DNA of 64,000 nucleotides from Corynebacterium sputi DSM 45148 (GCF_000427865.1 NZ_ATYV01000012.1:27841-91840); one strand, 5' to 3'. Shown: positions 19,928 through 30,828, counted from the first letter of the stretch. Notes: generated by a model not told the origin, from the sequence alone. Numbers and translations: made by a program.

Positions 19928-20749
19928 ATGGCCAATCCCTTCTCCAAAGCCTGGAACTACTTGATGGCATTGTTCGACTCGAAGATCGAGGAAAACGCCG
20001 ATCCCAAGGTCCAGATCCAGCAGGCGATCGAGGATGCTCAACGCCAGCATCAGGAGCTGTCGCAGCAGGCTGCGTCCGTCATCGGTAACCAACGCCAGCT
20101 CGAGATGCGCCTCAACCGCCAGCTGGCGGAGATTGAGAAGTTGCAGGGCAACACTCGCCAGGCAATTCAGCTCGCCGATAAGGCTCGTGCGGAGGGCGAC
20201 CTGGGTAAGGCCACTGAGTACGACAACGCTGCTGAGGCGTTCGCCGCTCAGCTAGTAACCGCCGAGCAGTCGGTGGAGGACCTCAAGGGTCTGCATGATC
20301 AGTCGCTGCAGCAGGCCGCACAGGCCAAGAAGGCAGTTGAGCGTAACTCCATGGCACTGCAGCAGAAGGTGGCAGAGCGCACCAAGCTGCTCTCGCAGCT
20401 GGAGCAGGCAAAGATGCAGGAGAAGGTCTCCGAGTCCCTGCAGTCGATGAATGCGCTGTCTAGCGGAAGCTCCCCGAACTTGGATCAGGTCCGGGAGAAG
20501 ATTGAGCGTCGTTACGCGAATGCCCTGGGTCAGGCTGAACTGGCTCAGGACTCCGTTCAGGGGCGTATGGCGGAGGTCGAGCAGGCGTCGGTGCAGCTTG
20601 CCGGTCATTCCCGTCTGGAGCAGATCCGCGCTGAGATGGGCGGCGGAAACGCTATCGAGGGCGGACAGCAGAAGGCTGTGGAGCAGGGGAACTCCGGTTC
20701 TGCTGATCCGGCCGTCGAGGCTCGTCTGCGGGAGCTGCGCGGAGAGTAA
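19928..20749 (+). CDS. pspA: PspA/IM30-family membrane stress protein
   Basis: 273 residues, almost entirely predicted coiled coil after a short amphipathic N-terminus ([16 protein letters not shown]). This is the phage-shock/IM30 architecture, corresponding to the 35-kDa antigen of mycobacteria. It binds the inner face of the membrane and limits leakage under envelope stress. The clgR gene directly upstream is the known regulator in M. tuberculosis. A -10 like TACAAT at 19834-19839 suggests its own promoter. Terminator follows. Confidence 0.88.
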   Translation: MANPFSKAWNYLMALFDSKIEENADPKVQIQQAIEDAQRQHQELSQQAASVIGNQRQLEMRLNRQLAEIEKLQGNTRQAIQLADKARAEGDLGKATEYDNAAEAFAAQLVTAEQSVEDLKGLHDQSLQQAAQAKKAVERNSMALQQKVAERTKLLSQLEQAKMQEKVSESLQSMNALSSGSSPNLDQVREKIERRYANALGQAELAQDSVQGRMAEVEQASVQLAGHSRLEQIRAEMGGGNAIEGGQQKAVEQGNSGSADPAVEARLRELRGE

Positions 20750-20764
20750 CACCGCGACTTATTC

Positions 20765-20793
20765 CGCCGTACCCATTGGGTACGGCGTTTTTT
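20765..20793 (+). terminator. Terminator after pspA
   Basis: CGCCGTACCC / GGGTACGGCG (20765-20774 with 20778-20787), loop ATT, then TTTTTT. The 12-mer GCTTTACGACGT follows at once (20794-20805). Confidence 0.92.
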
Positions 20794-20813
20794 GCTTTAC
20801 GACGTTCCCAACC

Positions 20814-21437
20814 TCACGAATCCCCGACTCCTCGCGCGAGTAGTGCATCTGAGGTTGCGCGGGACCTGCGGACAGTTCGGATAATGAGCGGAACCCCGAA
20901 GGTTGCGACAGAACCCTTGGCTCCTCGTGCTCGGCGGGCGTCTAACACTTCCCGTACTGACTGGACCTGCAGAGGGATCATGCGGAGGGTGAGTGAGACG
21001 GCGAGGGAAATAGTCTCGACTGGGACACCAAACCGAGCCAGCGGGGCCATCGCCCGATCGAGTGTGTCCATCAGGTCGGTAACTCTCGTCGTCAGCGTCA
21101 GCAGTGTCGCGGCGACCACACACGCCAGTAGCGTCATGAACAACACCGCGGCTCTGCTCCAGCTGACTGAGAAACCCTGGAAGATCGCCAGGAACAAGAG
21201 CAGCGGGACGGCGCCGAACATCTGCCACAGCGCGGTTCTGACGGGTATTTGAGCGATGAAGTAGCCGAGTGACGCAACTGCGAGCGCGACGCCGGCGGCG
21301 AGGGGCGTGCGGGCGAAAATGGTCACTCCGAGGACGAACGCGATGAGTGTCACCAGTTTGATCCCTGACGGAATCCGGTGAATCACCGAACCTGACGGAA
21401 CGTAGACGGACAGTGGAATCGGTAGCTGCCGTGGCAT
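20814..21437 (-). CDS. bioN: Energy-coupling factor transmembrane protein BioN (EcfT/CbiQ family)
   Basis: 207 residues, about five membrane helices. The cytoplasmic coupling motifs typical of EcfT are visible in the C-terminal half as DARRARGAKG and a second arginine-containing stretch (RRSRATSDALLARG). It joins the ATPase and the substrate-binding BioY in the biotin importer. ATG 21437 lies one base after the bioM stop (TGACATG); the longer frame would overlap bioM by 50 bases, so the shorter start is chosen. Confidence 0.85.
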   Translation of the reverse strand: MPRQLPIPLSVYVPSGSVIHRIPSGIKLVTLIAFVLGVTIFARTPLAAGVALAVASLGYFIAQIPVRTALWQMFGAVPLLLFLAIFQGFSVSWSRAAVLFMTLLACVVAATLLTLTTRVTDLMDTLDRAMAPLARFGVPVETISLAVSLTLRMIPLQVQSVREVLDARRARGAKGSVATFGVPLIIRTVRRSRATSDALLARGVGDS

Positions 21438-21438
21438 G

Positions 21439-22122
21439 TCAGGGTTCCATCCGTACGAGGTATCGTCTGACGACCTCATCGGGGTCACCGTCGTCGACTA
21501 TCTGACCATTTTCGATGCAGATCACTCGGTCGAAGCCCGTCAGGATGTCGAGATCGTGGGTGACGACGATCAGTTGTTGCGATAGTCCCTCGAACACTGC
21601 TCGCAGCTTCCTGCGGTTGCGGAGATCGAGGAGTGTCGTTGGCTCATCGGCGATGATCAGTTCAGGTTCTAGGACCAGAACCGAGGTCAGAGCGAGTAGC
21701 TGTTTCTGGCCACCGGAGAGAGTGTGGGCAGAATCGTCGTAGTGCCCGTCGAGACCGACCGCTGCCAGTGCAGAACGAACATTGGCCTCTCGCTGAGCAA
21801 CTGGCACTTTCCGCTGCCGTAGGGAGAAGGACACGTCTTCGCCAACGGTGGGCATCACGATCTGATTGTCGGCGTCAGAGAAGACGAAACCGACTTGCCG
21901 ACGGACCTTTTTCCCATCCTTGGAAGGATCTGTGTCGTCAACAGTCACCGAACCAGAGGAGGCGTCTTCAAGACCGTTGATGAGGCGTACGAATGTTGAT
22001 TTGCCGCCACCATTAGGGCCGATGACACCAATACGCCGCTCGGACAACTCGGTGCTGAGAGGGCCGAGCGCCCTCCGGCTCGGATAGTCAACGACTGCTT
22101 CAGAAAAGGTGATGGTTGGCAC
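21439..22122 (-). CDS. bioM: Biotin ECF transporter ATPase BioM
   Basis: 227 residues. ABC ATPase with Walker A GPNGGGKSTF, signature LSGGQKQLLALTS, Walker B LIIADEPTT and the H-loop VVTHDLDIL. It powers biotin import together with BioN and BioY. Middle gene of the bioY-bioM-bioN operon, 9 bases after bioY. Confidence 0.92.
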   Translation of the reverse strand: MPTITFSEAVVDYPSRRALGPLSTELSERRIGVIGPNGGGKSTFVRLINGLEDASSGSVTVDDTDPSKDGKKVRRQVGFVFSDADNQIVMPTVGEDVSFSLRQRKVPVAQREANVRSALAAVGLDGHYDDSAHTLSGGQKQLLALTSVLVLEPELIIADEPTTLLDLRNRRKLRAVFEGLSQQLIVVTHDLDILTGFDRVICIENGQIVDDGDPDEVVRRYLVRMEP

Positions 22123-22131
22123 GGAGACAGC

Positions 22132-22746
22132 CTAGGACGCCGGTGTAGCTGCAGCGTCCGTGGAGGTCTGCTTCGGCTTTTTGGAGGGTGTCTTCCTAGG
22201 CCGCAGGTCCGGTAATGCGCGAAGCACCGGGACGGCGATCAGCGCAGCGATAACGACCTTGATGATGTCGCCCGGAATGAATGCGCCGTTGGAAACCAGC
22301 GCGGGAATGAAGTTCATGTCAGCGCGGTACACGAGTCCGACAGAGCCCAGCAGGTACTGAATTGCTACACCGACGAGCCCAGCGGTGATGAACAGTGCAA
22401 TCTGACCGCCGGCCTTCAGCGGGCGTCGCTGCGTCATCAGGCCTATGACTAGGGCCGCAAGGATGTATCCAATGAGGTAGCCGATCGACGGGCCTGCCAA
22501 CGCCGATAATGTGGATCGGAAACCGGAGAGATTCGGGACGCCGATCAGCCCGACTCCGAGGTAGAGAACGACCGCGAAGGTACCGCGACGGGCACCGAGG
22601 ACCATGGCGGCCAGAGCGACGCCCATGTTCTGCAGGACGATCGGGATACCGAGACCGCCGATCGGAACTGCCACCGCACCCAAGGCGATGATAAGTGCGG
22701 CAAATGCCGCGATGAGGACGAGGTCCTGGATGGTTTTCTTTTGCAC
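22132..22746 (-). CDS. bioY: Biotin-binding S-component BioY
   Basis: 204 residues, six membrane helices; it captures biotin for the ECF transporter. Family blocks FAALIIALGAVAVPIGGLGIPIVLQ and a glycine-rich GPSIGYLIGYI are clear; the C-terminus is a lysine-rich tail. The start is taken as GTG 22746 because a full promoter (TTGAAC, 17 bases, TATCCT) ends 7 bases before it. A longer frame opens with TTG at 22782, but that codon overlaps the -35 box. Confidence 0.9.
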   Translation of the reverse strand: MQKKTIQDLVLIAAFAALIIALGAVAVPIGGLGIPIVLQNMGVALAAMVLGARRGTFAVVLYLGVGLIGVPNLSGFRSTLSALAGPSIGYLIGYILAALVIGLMTQRRPLKAGGQIALFITAGLVGVAIQYLLGSVGLVYRADMNFIPALVSNGAFIPGDIIKVVIAALIAVPVLRALPDLRPRKTPSKKPKQTSTDAAATPAS

Positions 22747-22753
22747 CTTGAAG

Positions 22754-22782
22754 AGGATAGCGCTCACTTGATCGCCGTTCAA
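22754..22782 (-). promoter_or_regulatory. bioYMN promoter, leaderless
   Basis: On the minus strand TTGAAC (22782-22777), a 17-base spacer and TATCCT (22759-22754), then 7 bases to GTG 22746. This is a near-consensus housekeeping promoter placed so that the transcript begins at the start codon. Confidence 0.65.
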
Positions 22783-22840
22783 TTGCCATGTGGGGCACAG
22801 TGCGTCGTACTTCAGGCATTGTCTGGACTACCGTGGTGCC

Positions 22841-23053
22841 ATGCGTTTGGCGGAATTTTCCAGATTGGTCGAGTCTGAGTTCGGAGCTGCCCATGGAAGG
22901 TGGCTGCTTTCGACCCATGTTTTGTCCACTCTCGGCGTGACCGCAGATGAGGCCATTGATCGCGGCGATGACGTCCGCGAGGTCTGGTGGGCGCTGTGCC
23001 GGGACAACGATATTCCTCAGGATCGTTGGCTGGGGCCTGATCTGGCGGATTAG
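22841..23053 (+). CDS. DUF3046 family protein
   Basis: 70 residues (MRLAEFSRLVESEFG...). This small actinobacterial family is typically found just upstream of recA, as here. The fold looks helical with no membrane segment. Function unknown. ATG 22841 is supported by a -10 like TACCGT (22829-22834) 6 bases upstream; divergent from bioY. Confidence 0.78.
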   Translation: MRLAEFSRLVESEFGAAHGRWLLSTHVLSTLGVTADEAIDRGDDVREVWWALCRDNDIPQDRWLGPDLAD

Positions 23054-23081
23054 CTGGAAAGTATCCTTTTCGACTCGCGGT

Positions 23082-23097
23082 TCGAATATTCGTTCGG
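23082..23097 (+). promoter_or_regulatory. LexA (SOS) box upstream of recA
   Basis: TCGAATATTCGTTCGG fits the actinobacterial box CGAAC-N4-GTTCG with one mismatch. A -10 like TATGGT follows at 23098-23103, so LexA bound here would block recA transcription. Confidence 0.75.
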
Positions 23098-23270
23098 GTA
23101 TGGTCTATGGAGAAGGTGCCGGTGTCGGGTTTGCCCGTATTAGTGGGGGCATCGGATCCGGCCCGGGATATAACATCCGGGAACCGCGAGGGCATTCGTT
23201 ACGTCTAACTAGATGCCAGGCACACAGGTAATTTCGATTGGGCGGCAAGCGGCCCTGAAGGAGAACAACG

Positions 23271-24380
23271 GTGGCAAAGAAGAAGACCGCGACTGCAACG
23301 GCTGGATCAGGTGCTGACCGGCTGAAGGCGCTTGATGTTGCATTGGCCAACATCGAGAAGGATTTCGGCAAGGGCGCTGTCATGCGCCTCGGCGACGATG
23401 ATCGTCCGCCAATCCAGGCAATCCCGACCGGAAATATCGCTGTAGATGTTGCACTCGGCATTGGCGGGTTCCCCCGCGGCCGTGTCATCGAGGTCTACGG
23501 GCCGGAGTCCTCAGGTAAGACGACTGTGGCGTTGCACGCGATCGCTGAGGCACAGAAGCTCGGCGGCATTGCGGCGTTCATCGATGCTGAGCATGCACTT
23601 GATCCGGAATACGCGCGCAAGCTCGGCGTTGACACCGACAATCTGCTGGTGTCGCAGCCGGATACTGGTGAGCAGGCACTTGAAATTGCAGACCTCCTGA
23701 TCCGCTCTGGTGCTATTGACCTGATCGTCATCGACTCCGTTGCGGCCCTGACGCCGAAGGCTGAGATCGACGGCGAAATGGGTGACTCGCACGTCGGCCT
23801 GCAGGCTCGTCTGATGAGCCAGGCTCTGCGTAAGATGACCGGCGCGCTCTCGAACACCGGAACCTCCGCAATCTTTATTAACCAGCTGCGTGAGAAGATC
23901 GGCGTCATGTTCGGCTCCCCGGAGACAACCACCGGTGGTAAGGCTCTGAAGTTCTACGCCTCGGTTCGTTGCGACATCCGTCGTATTCAGACCCTGAAGG
24001 ACGGCCAGGATGCGGTCGGTAGCCGCACCAAGCTCAAGGTCGTCAAGAACAAGGTGTCGCCGCCGTTCAAGATCGCGGAGTTCGACATTCTCTACGGAGA
24101 AGGAATTTCTCGTGAGGGCTCGATCATCGACATGGGCGTGGACCATGGTCTGATCAAGAAATCAGGCTCGTGGTTCACCTATGAAGGTGACCAGTTGGGT
24201 CAGGGCAAGGAAAAGGTTCGCCTTCACCTCAAGGAGAACCCGGACCTCGCCACTGAGATTGAGATCAAGATCAAGAAGAAGCTCGGCGTCGGTGAATACG
24301 CCAATGCTCAGGACGAAAGCGCCGATGAGCCGGTAGACCTGGTCCCAGACATCGACTCGTTCGATGACGACGAAGAGTAG
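23271..24380 (+). CDS. recA: Recombinase RecA
   Basis: 369 residues. It forms the strand-exchange filament and triggers LexA self-cleavage. Walker [10 protein letters not shown], the MAW-like block and loop L2 ([22 protein letters not shown]) are intact; the C-terminus is acidic. No intein interrupts it, unlike some mycobacterial recA genes. Start GTG 23271 after AAGGAG. An SOS box lies about 175 bases upstream. Confidence 0.97.
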   Translation: MAKKKTATATAGSGADRLKALDVALANIEKDFGKGAVMRLGDDDRPPIQAIPTGNIAVDVALGIGGFPRGRVIEVYGPESSGKTTVALHAIAEAQKLGGIAAFIDAEHALDPEYARKLGVDTDNLLVSQPDTGEQALEIADLLIRSGAIDLIVIDSVAALTPKAEIDGEMGDSHVGLQARLMSQALRKMTGALSNTGTSAIFINQLREKIGVMFGSPETTTGGKALKFYASVRCDIRRIQTLKDGQDAVGSRTKLKVVKNKVSPPFKIAEFDILYGEGISREGSIIDMGVDHGLIKKSGSWFTYEGDQLGQGKEKVRLHLKENPDLATEIEIKIKKKLGVGEYANAQDESADEPVDLVPDIDSFDDDEE

Positions 24381-24403
24381 AGAGCAGTAGGGAGCCGCCG
24401 TCA

Positions 24404-25015
24404 GTGAGTCCTGTGGAACCGCACGCTAACAAGATCGAGCGTGCCCGAGCCGCATTAGCGGAGGCACTAGAGAATGCGGACGGCACCGGCCTCATCGACT
24501 CGGCCGCTGAGGAGTCGAAGGCCCCAATCCGCTCCAGGGCCCTGAGGCTTTTGGACCAGCGCGCGAGATCTCGCGAAGAGCTGCGGGGTCGACTCGCGGA
24601 GAATGAAGAGTGGGAGCCGCGGGTCATCGAGTCTGTCCTCGATGACTTAGAAGGTGCGAAACTCCTCAACGACGGCGCCTTCGCCCAAGAATGGGTTCGC
24701 CAGCGAGCGGTGCGTCGAGGAAAATCACGACGCGTGCTCGACCGGGAACTGCAGCAGAAGGGTGTCGCAAGCCATCTCCGAGTGGAAGCTCTGGAGCAGG
24801 TAAGCGAGGATGACGAGCAAGAAGTCGCGCGCAGCCTCGCTGAGAAGAAGGCATCAAGCATCCGCGACGTGCCGTCGGACCGAGCCGGCAAAGACAAGGA
24901 TCTCCGTCGCGTGGTCGGAGTTTTGGCCCGCAGGGGATTCGCTCAAGGTATGTCAATGGATATAGCCCGGTCCGCTCTGGATGAGCGGTACCGGGCCATA
25001 TCAGTGGGGGAGTAG
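24404..25015 (+). CDS. recX: Regulatory protein RecX
   Basis: 203 residues, helical repeats with the family pattern ALRLLDQRARSREELRGRLAE. RecX binds RecA filaments and limits their extension. It follows recA by 23 bases in the same direction and start GTG 24404 has GGGAG about 10 bases upstream. Expected partner and place. Confidence 0.92.
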   Translation: MSPVEPHANKIERARAALAEALENADGTGLIDSAAEESKAPIRSRALRLLDQRARSREELRGRLAENEEWEPRVIESVLDDLEGAKLLNDGAFAQEWVRQRAVRRGKSRRVLDRELQQKGVASHLRVEALEQVSEDDEQEVARSLAEKKASSIRDVPSDRAGKDKDLRRVVGVLARRGFAQGMSMDIARSALDERYRAISVGE

Positions 25016-25027
25016 GTCAGCTACTAG

Positions 25028-25966
25028 CTATTGACCTGGATTCTTGATCTGGTGGTAGTTCGGGTCGAGCTTGTCCACGTTTTCCTGGTCCTTGGTCAAC
25101 AGACCCTGGTCAGGCTGGTGCGGGACATTAGCCACGATGTTCTTGCGGTGGCGCCCTGCTCGCAGCTGCTGCTCAATGCGGGTCGCAGCCCTGGACAGCA
25201 GGTAGTTGATCAGGATCATGATGACGGCGACCACGAACAGCGCCGGCAGGTAGTTGCGGTAGAAGGATGCAACCTGGATACCGGATCGGACGAACTCGAC
25301 GTATCCGATGATGTAGCCCAGCGCCGAGTCCTTCAGCGCGATGACCATCTGCGCGATCAGCGCCGGCAGCATGGCGGCCACCGCCTGCGGCAGCAGCACC
25401 TTCACCATCATCTGGGAGCGGCTCAGGCCGAGGGCCTTTGCGGCCTCAGTCTGGCCCTTGGGCAGTGAGAGAATTCCCGAACGCAGGATCTCTGCAATCA
25501 CGGAGCCGTTGTAGAGGGTCAGTCCGAATACGACCGCGGTGAACGACAGCATTGACGCCGGCACTAGGTTGTAGAGCCCGAACAGCGCGTACGCGAACAG
25601 CATCAGCAGCAGGACTGGCACTGCGCGGAAGAATTCCACGATGATGCCGCAGATCCAGCGGACCCAGGTGACTTCGGATAGTCGTCCGAGGCCCAGGACA
25701 GTACCAAGGACCAACGCCAGCAAGATCGAGACGACGGCTGCTGAGATCGTTCCGAAAAGTCCCGGAAGCAAGTACGTGGTCCAGGTTGTGGACTCCAAGA
25801 ATGGGGTCCACATATCAGCGGCGAGGTGCCCGTTCGCACCCAGCTTCGTCAGCACTAGGGCAAGTAGCGCCACGATGATCACGATGCTGACAACAGACAG
25901 GATCAGGTTGAGACGTCGTCCCTTGGGGCCGGGGGTGTCATACAGAACAGTTGCACGGGTACTCAT
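25028..25966 (-). CDS. gluD: Glutamate ABC transporter permease GluD
   Basis: 312 residues. Amino-acid ABC permease with the EAA loop [24 protein letters not shown] and about five to six helices; hydrophilic tails at both ends, longer than GluC, as in C. glutamicum. Last gene of gluABCD, its start overlapping the gluC stop by one base. Confidence 0.93.
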   Translation of the reverse strand: MSTRATVLYDTPGPKGRRLNLILSVVSIVIIVALLALVLTKLGANGHLAADMWTPFLESTTWTTYLLPGLFGTISAAVVSILLALVLGTVLGLGRLSEVTWVRWICGIIVEFFRAVPVLLLMLFAYALFGLYNLVPASMLSFTAVVFGLTLYNGSVIAEILRSGILSLPKGQTEAAKALGLSRSQMMVKVLLPQAVAAMLPALIAQMVIALKDSALGYIIGYVEFVRSGIQVASFYRNYLPALFVVAVIMILINYLLSRAATRIEQQLRAGRHRKNIVANVPHQPDQGLLTKDQENVDKLDPNYHQIKNPGQ

Positions 25967-26649
25967 TAGCGCTTCACCGCCAGACGGTTATTGGCCCAGC
26001 CGAAGAGCAGACCGATGGGCAGGGTCAGGATGACGAATCCCATGGCGAAGATGAAGAAGATCGGGATCAGCTGATCCGCGTAGTTCTCCTGCATCGTCTT
26101 CATCAGAAGTGACGCTTCAGCCACACCAATTACGGATGCGACCGTCGTGTTCTTTGTCAGTGCGATGAACGTATTTCCCAGAGGGATCAGGGCACCGCGG
26201 AAGGCCTGCGGGAAGATGATCTTGCTGAAGACCTGACTGAAGGTCAGTCCTAATGAACGAGCAGCCTCGGCCTGGCCGAACGGGACGGTGTTAATGCCCG
26301 AACGAAGAGATTCGGACACGAAAGCCGAGGTGTACAGGACGAAGCCGAGCACCGCGAGCCTGAAATTGTTGTTGATTGAAAACATCTCGTTGTCCCTGGC
26401 TAGGGCGACGTCCATGTTCATGTAGAGGCCGAGCGAACAGAACAAGATGACCAGCGTCAGCGGGGTGTTTCGCATGATCTCGGTGAAGACTGAGGAAATC
26501 CGGCGCATCGCGGCGACGGGTGAAACTCTCATGCCGGTGAGGATGATTCCCAGGATCAATGAACCGATTCCCGAGTACAGCGCCAGCTTGATCGTCATCC
26601 AGAAAGCCGCGGGAAGTTGAGGGGCGAGTTCCGCCCACATTTCACTCAT
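25966..26649 (-). CDS. gluC: Glutamate ABC transporter permease GluC
   Basis: 227 residues, the partner permease of GluD. The EAA loop is [32 protein letters not shown], and the HisM-type helices around it are complete. Nine bases separate it from gluB. Confidence 0.93.
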   Translation of the reverse strand: MSEMWAELAPQLPAAFWMTIKLALYSGIGSLILGIILTGMRVSPVAAMRRISSVFTEIMRNTPLTLVILFCSLGLYMNMDVALARDNEMFSINNNFRLAVLGFVLYTSAFVSESLRSGINTVPFGQAEAARSLGLTFSQVFSKIIFPQAFRGALIPLGNTFIALTKNTTVASVIGVAEASLLMKTMQENYADQLIPIFFIFAMGFVILTLPIGLLFGWANNRLAVKR

Positions 26650-26658
26650 GGTGTTCTC

Positions 26659-27552
26659 CTACCTGCCTTCCAGGAAACTGAGGTCGCCGGCGGGGACAAC
26701 TTCGACGGTCTCGCCGTACTCGCCGAGGTTGTCCTCCATGATTCGGGCGAATTCGCCAGAGTCGTCCATCTGGTCAACGGCTTCGTTGATCGCCTCGGTG
26801 GATTCGTCGTCGCCGAGAGTGTGTCCGACTCCGTAGAACTCGTCGGTGAAGGAGGTTCCGTCCTCCTGAACCATGTCGACGACACGGAATTCACCGTTGT
26901 ACTGAGCTGCGTATCCGGCCAGGATCGTCGCGTCGGTCGTCATGGCGTCGACCTTGCCGCGACGAAGTGCCTCGACACAGGTCGTGTAGGAATCGAATTC
27001 CTGGAGCTGGACGCTCGGCAGTGCGCTCTTGATCGTCTGCGCTGGAGTGGATCCGGTGACCGAGCAAAGCTTGCGACCGTCCAAGTCAGCGAGAGTGTTC
27101 AACGAGTTGTCGTCGTCACGGACCAGAAGCGCCTGGTGGGTGAGCAAGTACGGGCCGCCGAAGTTCACCGCATTGGCACGGCCCTGGTTGATGGAGTACG
27201 TCGCGACGATCATCGTCATCTCACCGTTTCGGATGAGCATCTCGCGCTGTGCCGAAGGGGCCTCGCGCCAGACGATTTCCGGATGCTCCCAACCGTTGTT
27301 GTCGGCGATGGTATTGACGATGTAGGTGGCCACGTCTACGTCTACGCCTGACATGGCTTTGTCTGGTTCGCGCAGGCCGAGACCTGGCTGGTCATACTTG
27401 GTACCGATGACGACTTCTCCGGACTGGATGTCACCGAGAACGCTCCGCGGCTGCGATGAACCGCAGGCGGTGAGCCCAGCGACGAGGCCGAGGCTCGTCA
27501 CCACTGCGGCCGCGCGGGCGAGCAGGCTCCTTCTTCGAGTTGTAGTATTCAT
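26659..27552 (-). CDS. gluB: Glutamate-binding lipoprotein GluB
   Basis: 297 residues, solute-binding protein of family 3. A basic n-region (TTTRRR), hydrophobic core and lipobox LTAC put the lipidated cysteine at residue 30, so the protein is tethered outside the membrane. ATG 27552 is chosen: GGAGG (partly in the gluA stop region) lies 8 bases upstream; an in-frame GTG at 27561 touches that site. Confidence 0.92.
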   Translation of the reverse strand: MNTTTRRRSLLARAAAVVTSLGLVAGLTACGSSQPRSVLGDIQSGEVVIGTKYDQPGLGLREPDKAMSGVDVDVATYIVNTIADNNGWEHPEIVWREAPSAQREMLIRNGEMTMIVATYSINQGRANAVNFGGPYLLTHQALLVRDDDNSLNTLADLDGRKLCSVTGSTPAQTIKSALPSVQLQEFDSYTTCVEALRRGKVDAMTTDATILAGYAAQYNGEFRVVDMVQEDGTSFTDEFYGVGHTLGDDESTEAINEAVDQMDDSGEFARIMEDNLGEYGETVEVVPAGDLSFLEGR

Positions 27553-27564
27553 GCCCGGCACCTC

Positions 27565-28326
27565 CTAGTGTCCGAGGATCTTGCCCAGGAAGTCCCGGGC
27601 CCGATCCGTCGCCGGATTGCTGAAGAAGTCTTCGGGGTCTGAGTCCTCGACGATTTCGCCGTCTGCCATGAACAAGATTCGGTCGGCGGCACGTCGGGCG
27701 AAGCCCATTTCGTGGGTAACCACAACCATCGTCATGCCCTCCTTAGCCAGCGAGGTCATCACGTCGAGGACTTCGTTGACCATTTCCGGGTCCAGAGCTG
27801 AGGTCGGCTCGTCGAAGAGCATGACCTTCGGCTTCATTGCCAAGGCGCGGGCGATCGCTACACGCTGCTGCTGACCACCGGAGAGTTGTGCCGGGTACTT
27901 GTCTGCCTGAGCAGAGATTCCGACACGGTCCAAAAGCTCACCGGCCAAATCGTTGGCATCCGATTTGGACAGCTTTCGCACCTTCGTCGGCGCGAGCGTG
28001 ACGTTGTCGCGAATCGAGAGATGGCTGAACAGGTTGAAGGACTGGAACACCATGCCCACCTCAGACCGAAGTTCGGCCAACTGCTTGCCTTCTTCTGGAA
28101 GCAGAACGCCGTCGATGAAGATTTCGCCTTCTTCGATGGTCTCCAGGCGGTTGATGGTGCGGCACAGGGTTGATTTACCGGAGCCGGAAGGCCCAAGTAC
28201 CACGACCACCTGGCCGCGGGGGATTTCGATGTTGATGTTCTTCAGGGCATGAAAATCGCCGAAGTACTTCTCCACGTCCGTCATGCGGATCATCGCGTCC
28301 GTGGTGTTTGCCTGGTCATTGGTCAT
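27565..28326 (-). CDS. gluA: Glutamate ABC transporter ATPase GluA
   Basis: 253 residues. Polar amino-acid ABC ATPase with Walker [10 protein letters not shown], signature [15 protein letters not shown] and Walker [12 protein letters not shown]. Very close to C. glutamicum GluA, so glutamate uptake is the likely job. Two ATGs are possible (28332 and 28326). The second is preferred, as a promoter (TTAACT, 17 bases, TAGATT) ends 6 bases before it. Confidence 0.93.
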   Translation of the reverse strand: MTNDQANTTDAMIRMTDVEKYFGDFHALKNINIEIPRGQVVVVLGPSGSGKSTLCRTINRLETIEEGEIFIDGVLLPEEGKQLAELRSEVGMVFQSFNLFSHLSIRDNVTLAPTKVRKLSKSDANDLAGELLDRVGISAQADKYPAQLSGGQQQRVAIARALAMKPKVMLFDEPTSALDPEMVNEVLDVMTSLAKEGMTMVVVTHEMGFARRAADRILFMADGEIVEDSDPEDFFSNPATDRARDFLGKILGH

Positions 28327-28332
28327 AGCCAT

Positions 28333-28361
28333 AATCTACTCAACAGGAACCTTTAAGTTAA
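28333..28361 (-). promoter_or_regulatory. gluABCD promoter, leaderless
   Basis: On the minus strand TTAACT (28361-28356), 17-base spacer, TAGATT (28338-28333), then 6 bases to ATG 28326. Good spacing and hexamers. No clear AmtR operator was seen. Confidence 0.6.
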
Positions 28362-28509
28362 TAGTCAGAACGTTAAGCTTGGTCACAGGAGTGTTAAATG
28401 CTGACTCAGCGTCACCTTCAGGTGTTGTGTATGTCACAGTTGAGAAAGTCTTGCCTCTTCCCGCGGCCGATTCCCGTACATGCCAGGTGGGCGACTAACG
28501 TCTGGGGAT

Positions 28510-30066
28510 GTGACCATCCCCAGCCCCAGCACCATCCCCGGTTCACACACGCCTGGTCGTACCTACGAGGTCCGCACTTTTGGCTGTCAGATGAACGTCC
28601 ATGACTCCGAGCGCCTGTCCGGCCTCCTTGAGGAGAACGGCTACCGTGCCGCTGCTCCCGAGGAACGACCAGACGTCATCGTGTTCAACACGTGCGCTGT
28701 CCGCGAGAATGCGGACAACAAGTTGTACGGAACCCTCGGTCAGCTCAAGCCCCTCAAGGATGCTGACCCGACTATGCAAATTGCCGTCGGTGGCTGCATG
28801 GCGCAGAAGGACCGCGCGACGGTGGTGAAGAAGGCTCCGTGGGTGGACGTCGTGTTCGGCACCCACAATCTTGGTTCTCTGCCGGCGCTATTGGAGCGCT
28901 CCGCTCACAATGGAGATGCCCAGGTTGAGATCAAGGATGCGCTGGAAGATTTCCCGTCGGTACTGCCGGCGAAGCGTGAATCTGCGTATGCGGGCTGGGT
29001 CTCAGTGTCCGTCGGCTGTAACAACACGTGTACTTTCTGCATCGTGCCGGCACTACGAGGCAAGGAGCTAGACCGCCGCCCCGGCGACATTCTTGCTGAA
29101 GTCCAGGCACTTGTGGAACAGGGTGTTTCCGAGGTGACCCTTCTGGGCCAAAACGTCAATGCCTACGGCGTGAATTTCGACGACCCGGAACTGGAACGGG
29201 ATCGGTCGGCTTTCTCCAAGTTGTTGCGTGCCACCGGTGACATTGAGGGCCTGGAAAGGGTCCGATTCACCTCACCACACCCGGCAGAGTTCACCGATGA
29301 CGTTATCGATGCAATGGCAGAGACTTCGAATGTTTGCCCGCAGCTCCATATGCCGCTGCAGTCCGGTTCGGACAAGGTTTTGAAGGAAATGAAGCGGTCC
29401 TACCGTTCCAAGAAGTTCCTCGGAATCCTCGATAAGGTCCGAGAACGGATGCCGCAGGCATCGATCACCACTGACATTATCGTTGGTTTTCCTGGAGAGA
29501 CCGAAGAGGATTTCCAGGCGACGCTCGACGTCGTGGAAAAGGCTCGCTTCACCTCTGCGTACACCTTCCAGTACTCGCCGCGCCCGGGTACTCCGGCAGC
29601 GGAGTACGCCGATCAGGTCGACCCAGAGGTTGTCGGCGACCGGTACCGCAGGTTGCAGGAGCTTCAAGAGCGCGTCAGCGCCGAGGAGAACACCAAGCTC
29701 ATCGGGGCAGAGGTAGAACTGCTCGTGATCGATAATGAGAGCCGTCGCAATGCCGAGAGTGGACGCATGACCGGCCGCGCCCGCGATGGTCGACTTGTTC
29801 ACTTTGCGCTGTCTCACCCAGATAGCACCGTCGATGGCACGAAGATCCGCCCCGGCGACTATCTCCGGACGACCGTGACTGACTCTGCGGCTCATTACCT
29901 CGTCGCTGAGTCACCTGTCTGGGATCACCGACGCACCCGCGCCGGTGACATGTGGGAAGTGGGCCAGACCCCGACTACGGCGCCGATTGGCGTCGGGTTA
30001 GGCTTGCCGAAGATCGGGCGTCCGACGCCCGTCACCGTGAACGACGAGGGATGTGGCTGTGGCTGA
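28510..30066 (+). CDS. miaB: tRNA-2-methylthio-N6-dimethylallyladenosine synthase MiaB
   Basis: 518 residues. Radical SAM methylthiotransferase acting on i6A37 in tRNA. The N-terminal cluster cysteines are near residues 26, 62 and 96; the radical SAM CxxxCxxC is Cys170, Cys174, Cys177; a TRAM domain ends the protein. The tail finishes GCGCG. Start uncertain: GTG 28510 follows a -10 like TAACGT by 8 bases, while ATG 28480 is also open. miaA, which makes its substrate, lies 2.9 kb downstream. Confidence 0.93.
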   Translation: MTIPSPSTIPGSHTPGRTYEVRTFGCQMNVHDSERLSGLLEENGYRAAAPEERPDVIVFNTCAVRENADNKLYGTLGQLKPLKDADPTMQIAVGGCMAQKDRATVVKKAPWVDVVFGTHNLGSLPALLERSAHNGDAQVEIKDALEDFPSVLPAKRESAYAGWVSVSVGCNNTCTFCIVPALRGKELDRRPGDILAEVQALVEQGVSEVTLLGQNVNAYGVNFDDPELERDRSAFSKLLRATGDIEGLERVRFTSPHPAEFTDDVIDAMAETSNVCPQLHMPLQSGSDKVLKEMKRSYRSKKFLGILDKVRERMPQASITTDIIVGFPGETEEDFQATLDVVEKARFTSAYTFQYSPRPGTPAAEYADQVDPEVVGDRYRRLQELQERVSAEENTKLIGAEVELLVIDNESRRNAESGRMTGRARDGRLVHFALSHPDSTVDGTKIRPGDYLRTTVTDSAAHYLVAESPVWDHRRTRAGDMWEVGQTPTTAPIGVGLGLPKIGRPTPVTVNDEGCGCG

Positions 30067-30814
30067 TCAGATAGAGCCGACCAAGGCGAAGTCGATTCTC
30101 GATGACTCCAGGCTCAAGGAGTATCGCGATGACCTGACCGGGGCAGAACGGAAGTTCGGCCGCGAGGTGCAGGTGACCCCCGTGCTATGGGTGTGTCTGG
30201 CACTGGCAGTCGGCCTGATCATCACGTATTTCTTGCCGTTCTCCGGTTCGGTGCTGGGCTTCGACATCCTGCTGGACACTGACATCGCCGAGGCGAATCG
30301 CGTGACCTTGCCGGAGCGGGTCTTTTCGATCCTGATGCTGGTGACGATCCTGCTTGTGTTCGCTACGTTGCTTTCGCGCTCGTCTGGGGTTGCGTTTGCG
30401 GCTTGGGGTTTCTCCGGTGTCTCCGCCGCGTACTCAGTGTTTGCCGGTTGGATGCGCCAGTCGCGTCAGGCCCAGTACAGCGCTGAGCACATTCCCACTG
30501 ACGCAGGTGCCGGTATTTCCTACGGCCTGATGGCAGCCATTGCATTGAGTTTCATGCTGGCGATTGCGCTGTCTGCTCTGGTGTTCACTCGCTCGAACAT
30601 GCTCACCGTGCTTCAGGCAGCCCGGCGCGAGGAGGTTCACTCTGATCCGGTGCTCCGAGAGCAGCAGGTATTCCTCCGTTCTGGGCTGACCCCGCGTACG
30701 GAGACTGAGCTCGACGTAGTCGATGACCGTCGTGCCAAGGCCCGTGAGCGCCAGCAGGCGTCTCGTGAACGGATTCAAAAGAATATTGAATCCAAGCCAG
30801 ACACTGAGAACTGA
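30053..30814 (+). CDS. Rv2732c-like membrane protein, function unknown
   Basis: 253 residues: a hydrophilic N-terminus of about 45 residues, four hydrophobic segments (about 46-65, 95-112, 118-132, 165-190) and a charged coiled-coil-like C-terminus rich in R, E and Q. It overlaps the end of miaB by 14 bases and is the positional counterpart of M. tuberculosis Rv2732c, which also follows miaB. Function is not known. Confidence 0.78.
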   Translation: MAVADQIEPTKAKSILDDSRLKEYRDDLTGAERKFGREVQVTPVLWVCLALAVGLIITYFLPFSGSVLGFDILLDTDIAEANRVTLPERVFSILMLVTILLVFATLLSRSSGVAFAAWGFSGVSAAYSVFAGWMRQSRQAQYSAEHIPTDAGAGISYGLMAAIALSFMLAIALSALVFTRSNMLTVLQAARREEVHSDPVLREQQVFLRSGLTPRTETELDVVDDRRAKARERQQASRERIQKNIESKPDTEN

Positions 30815-30828
30815 TCTGCTGCATGGAG

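Noticed and set aside
22319..22918. A minus-strand frame starting from ATG upstream of bioY
   Set aside because: Out of frame with BioY and Arg/Gly-rich; it only reflects the shifted reading of bioY.
23271..24380. Possible intein in recA
   Set aside because: The RecA sequence is continuous and of normal length.
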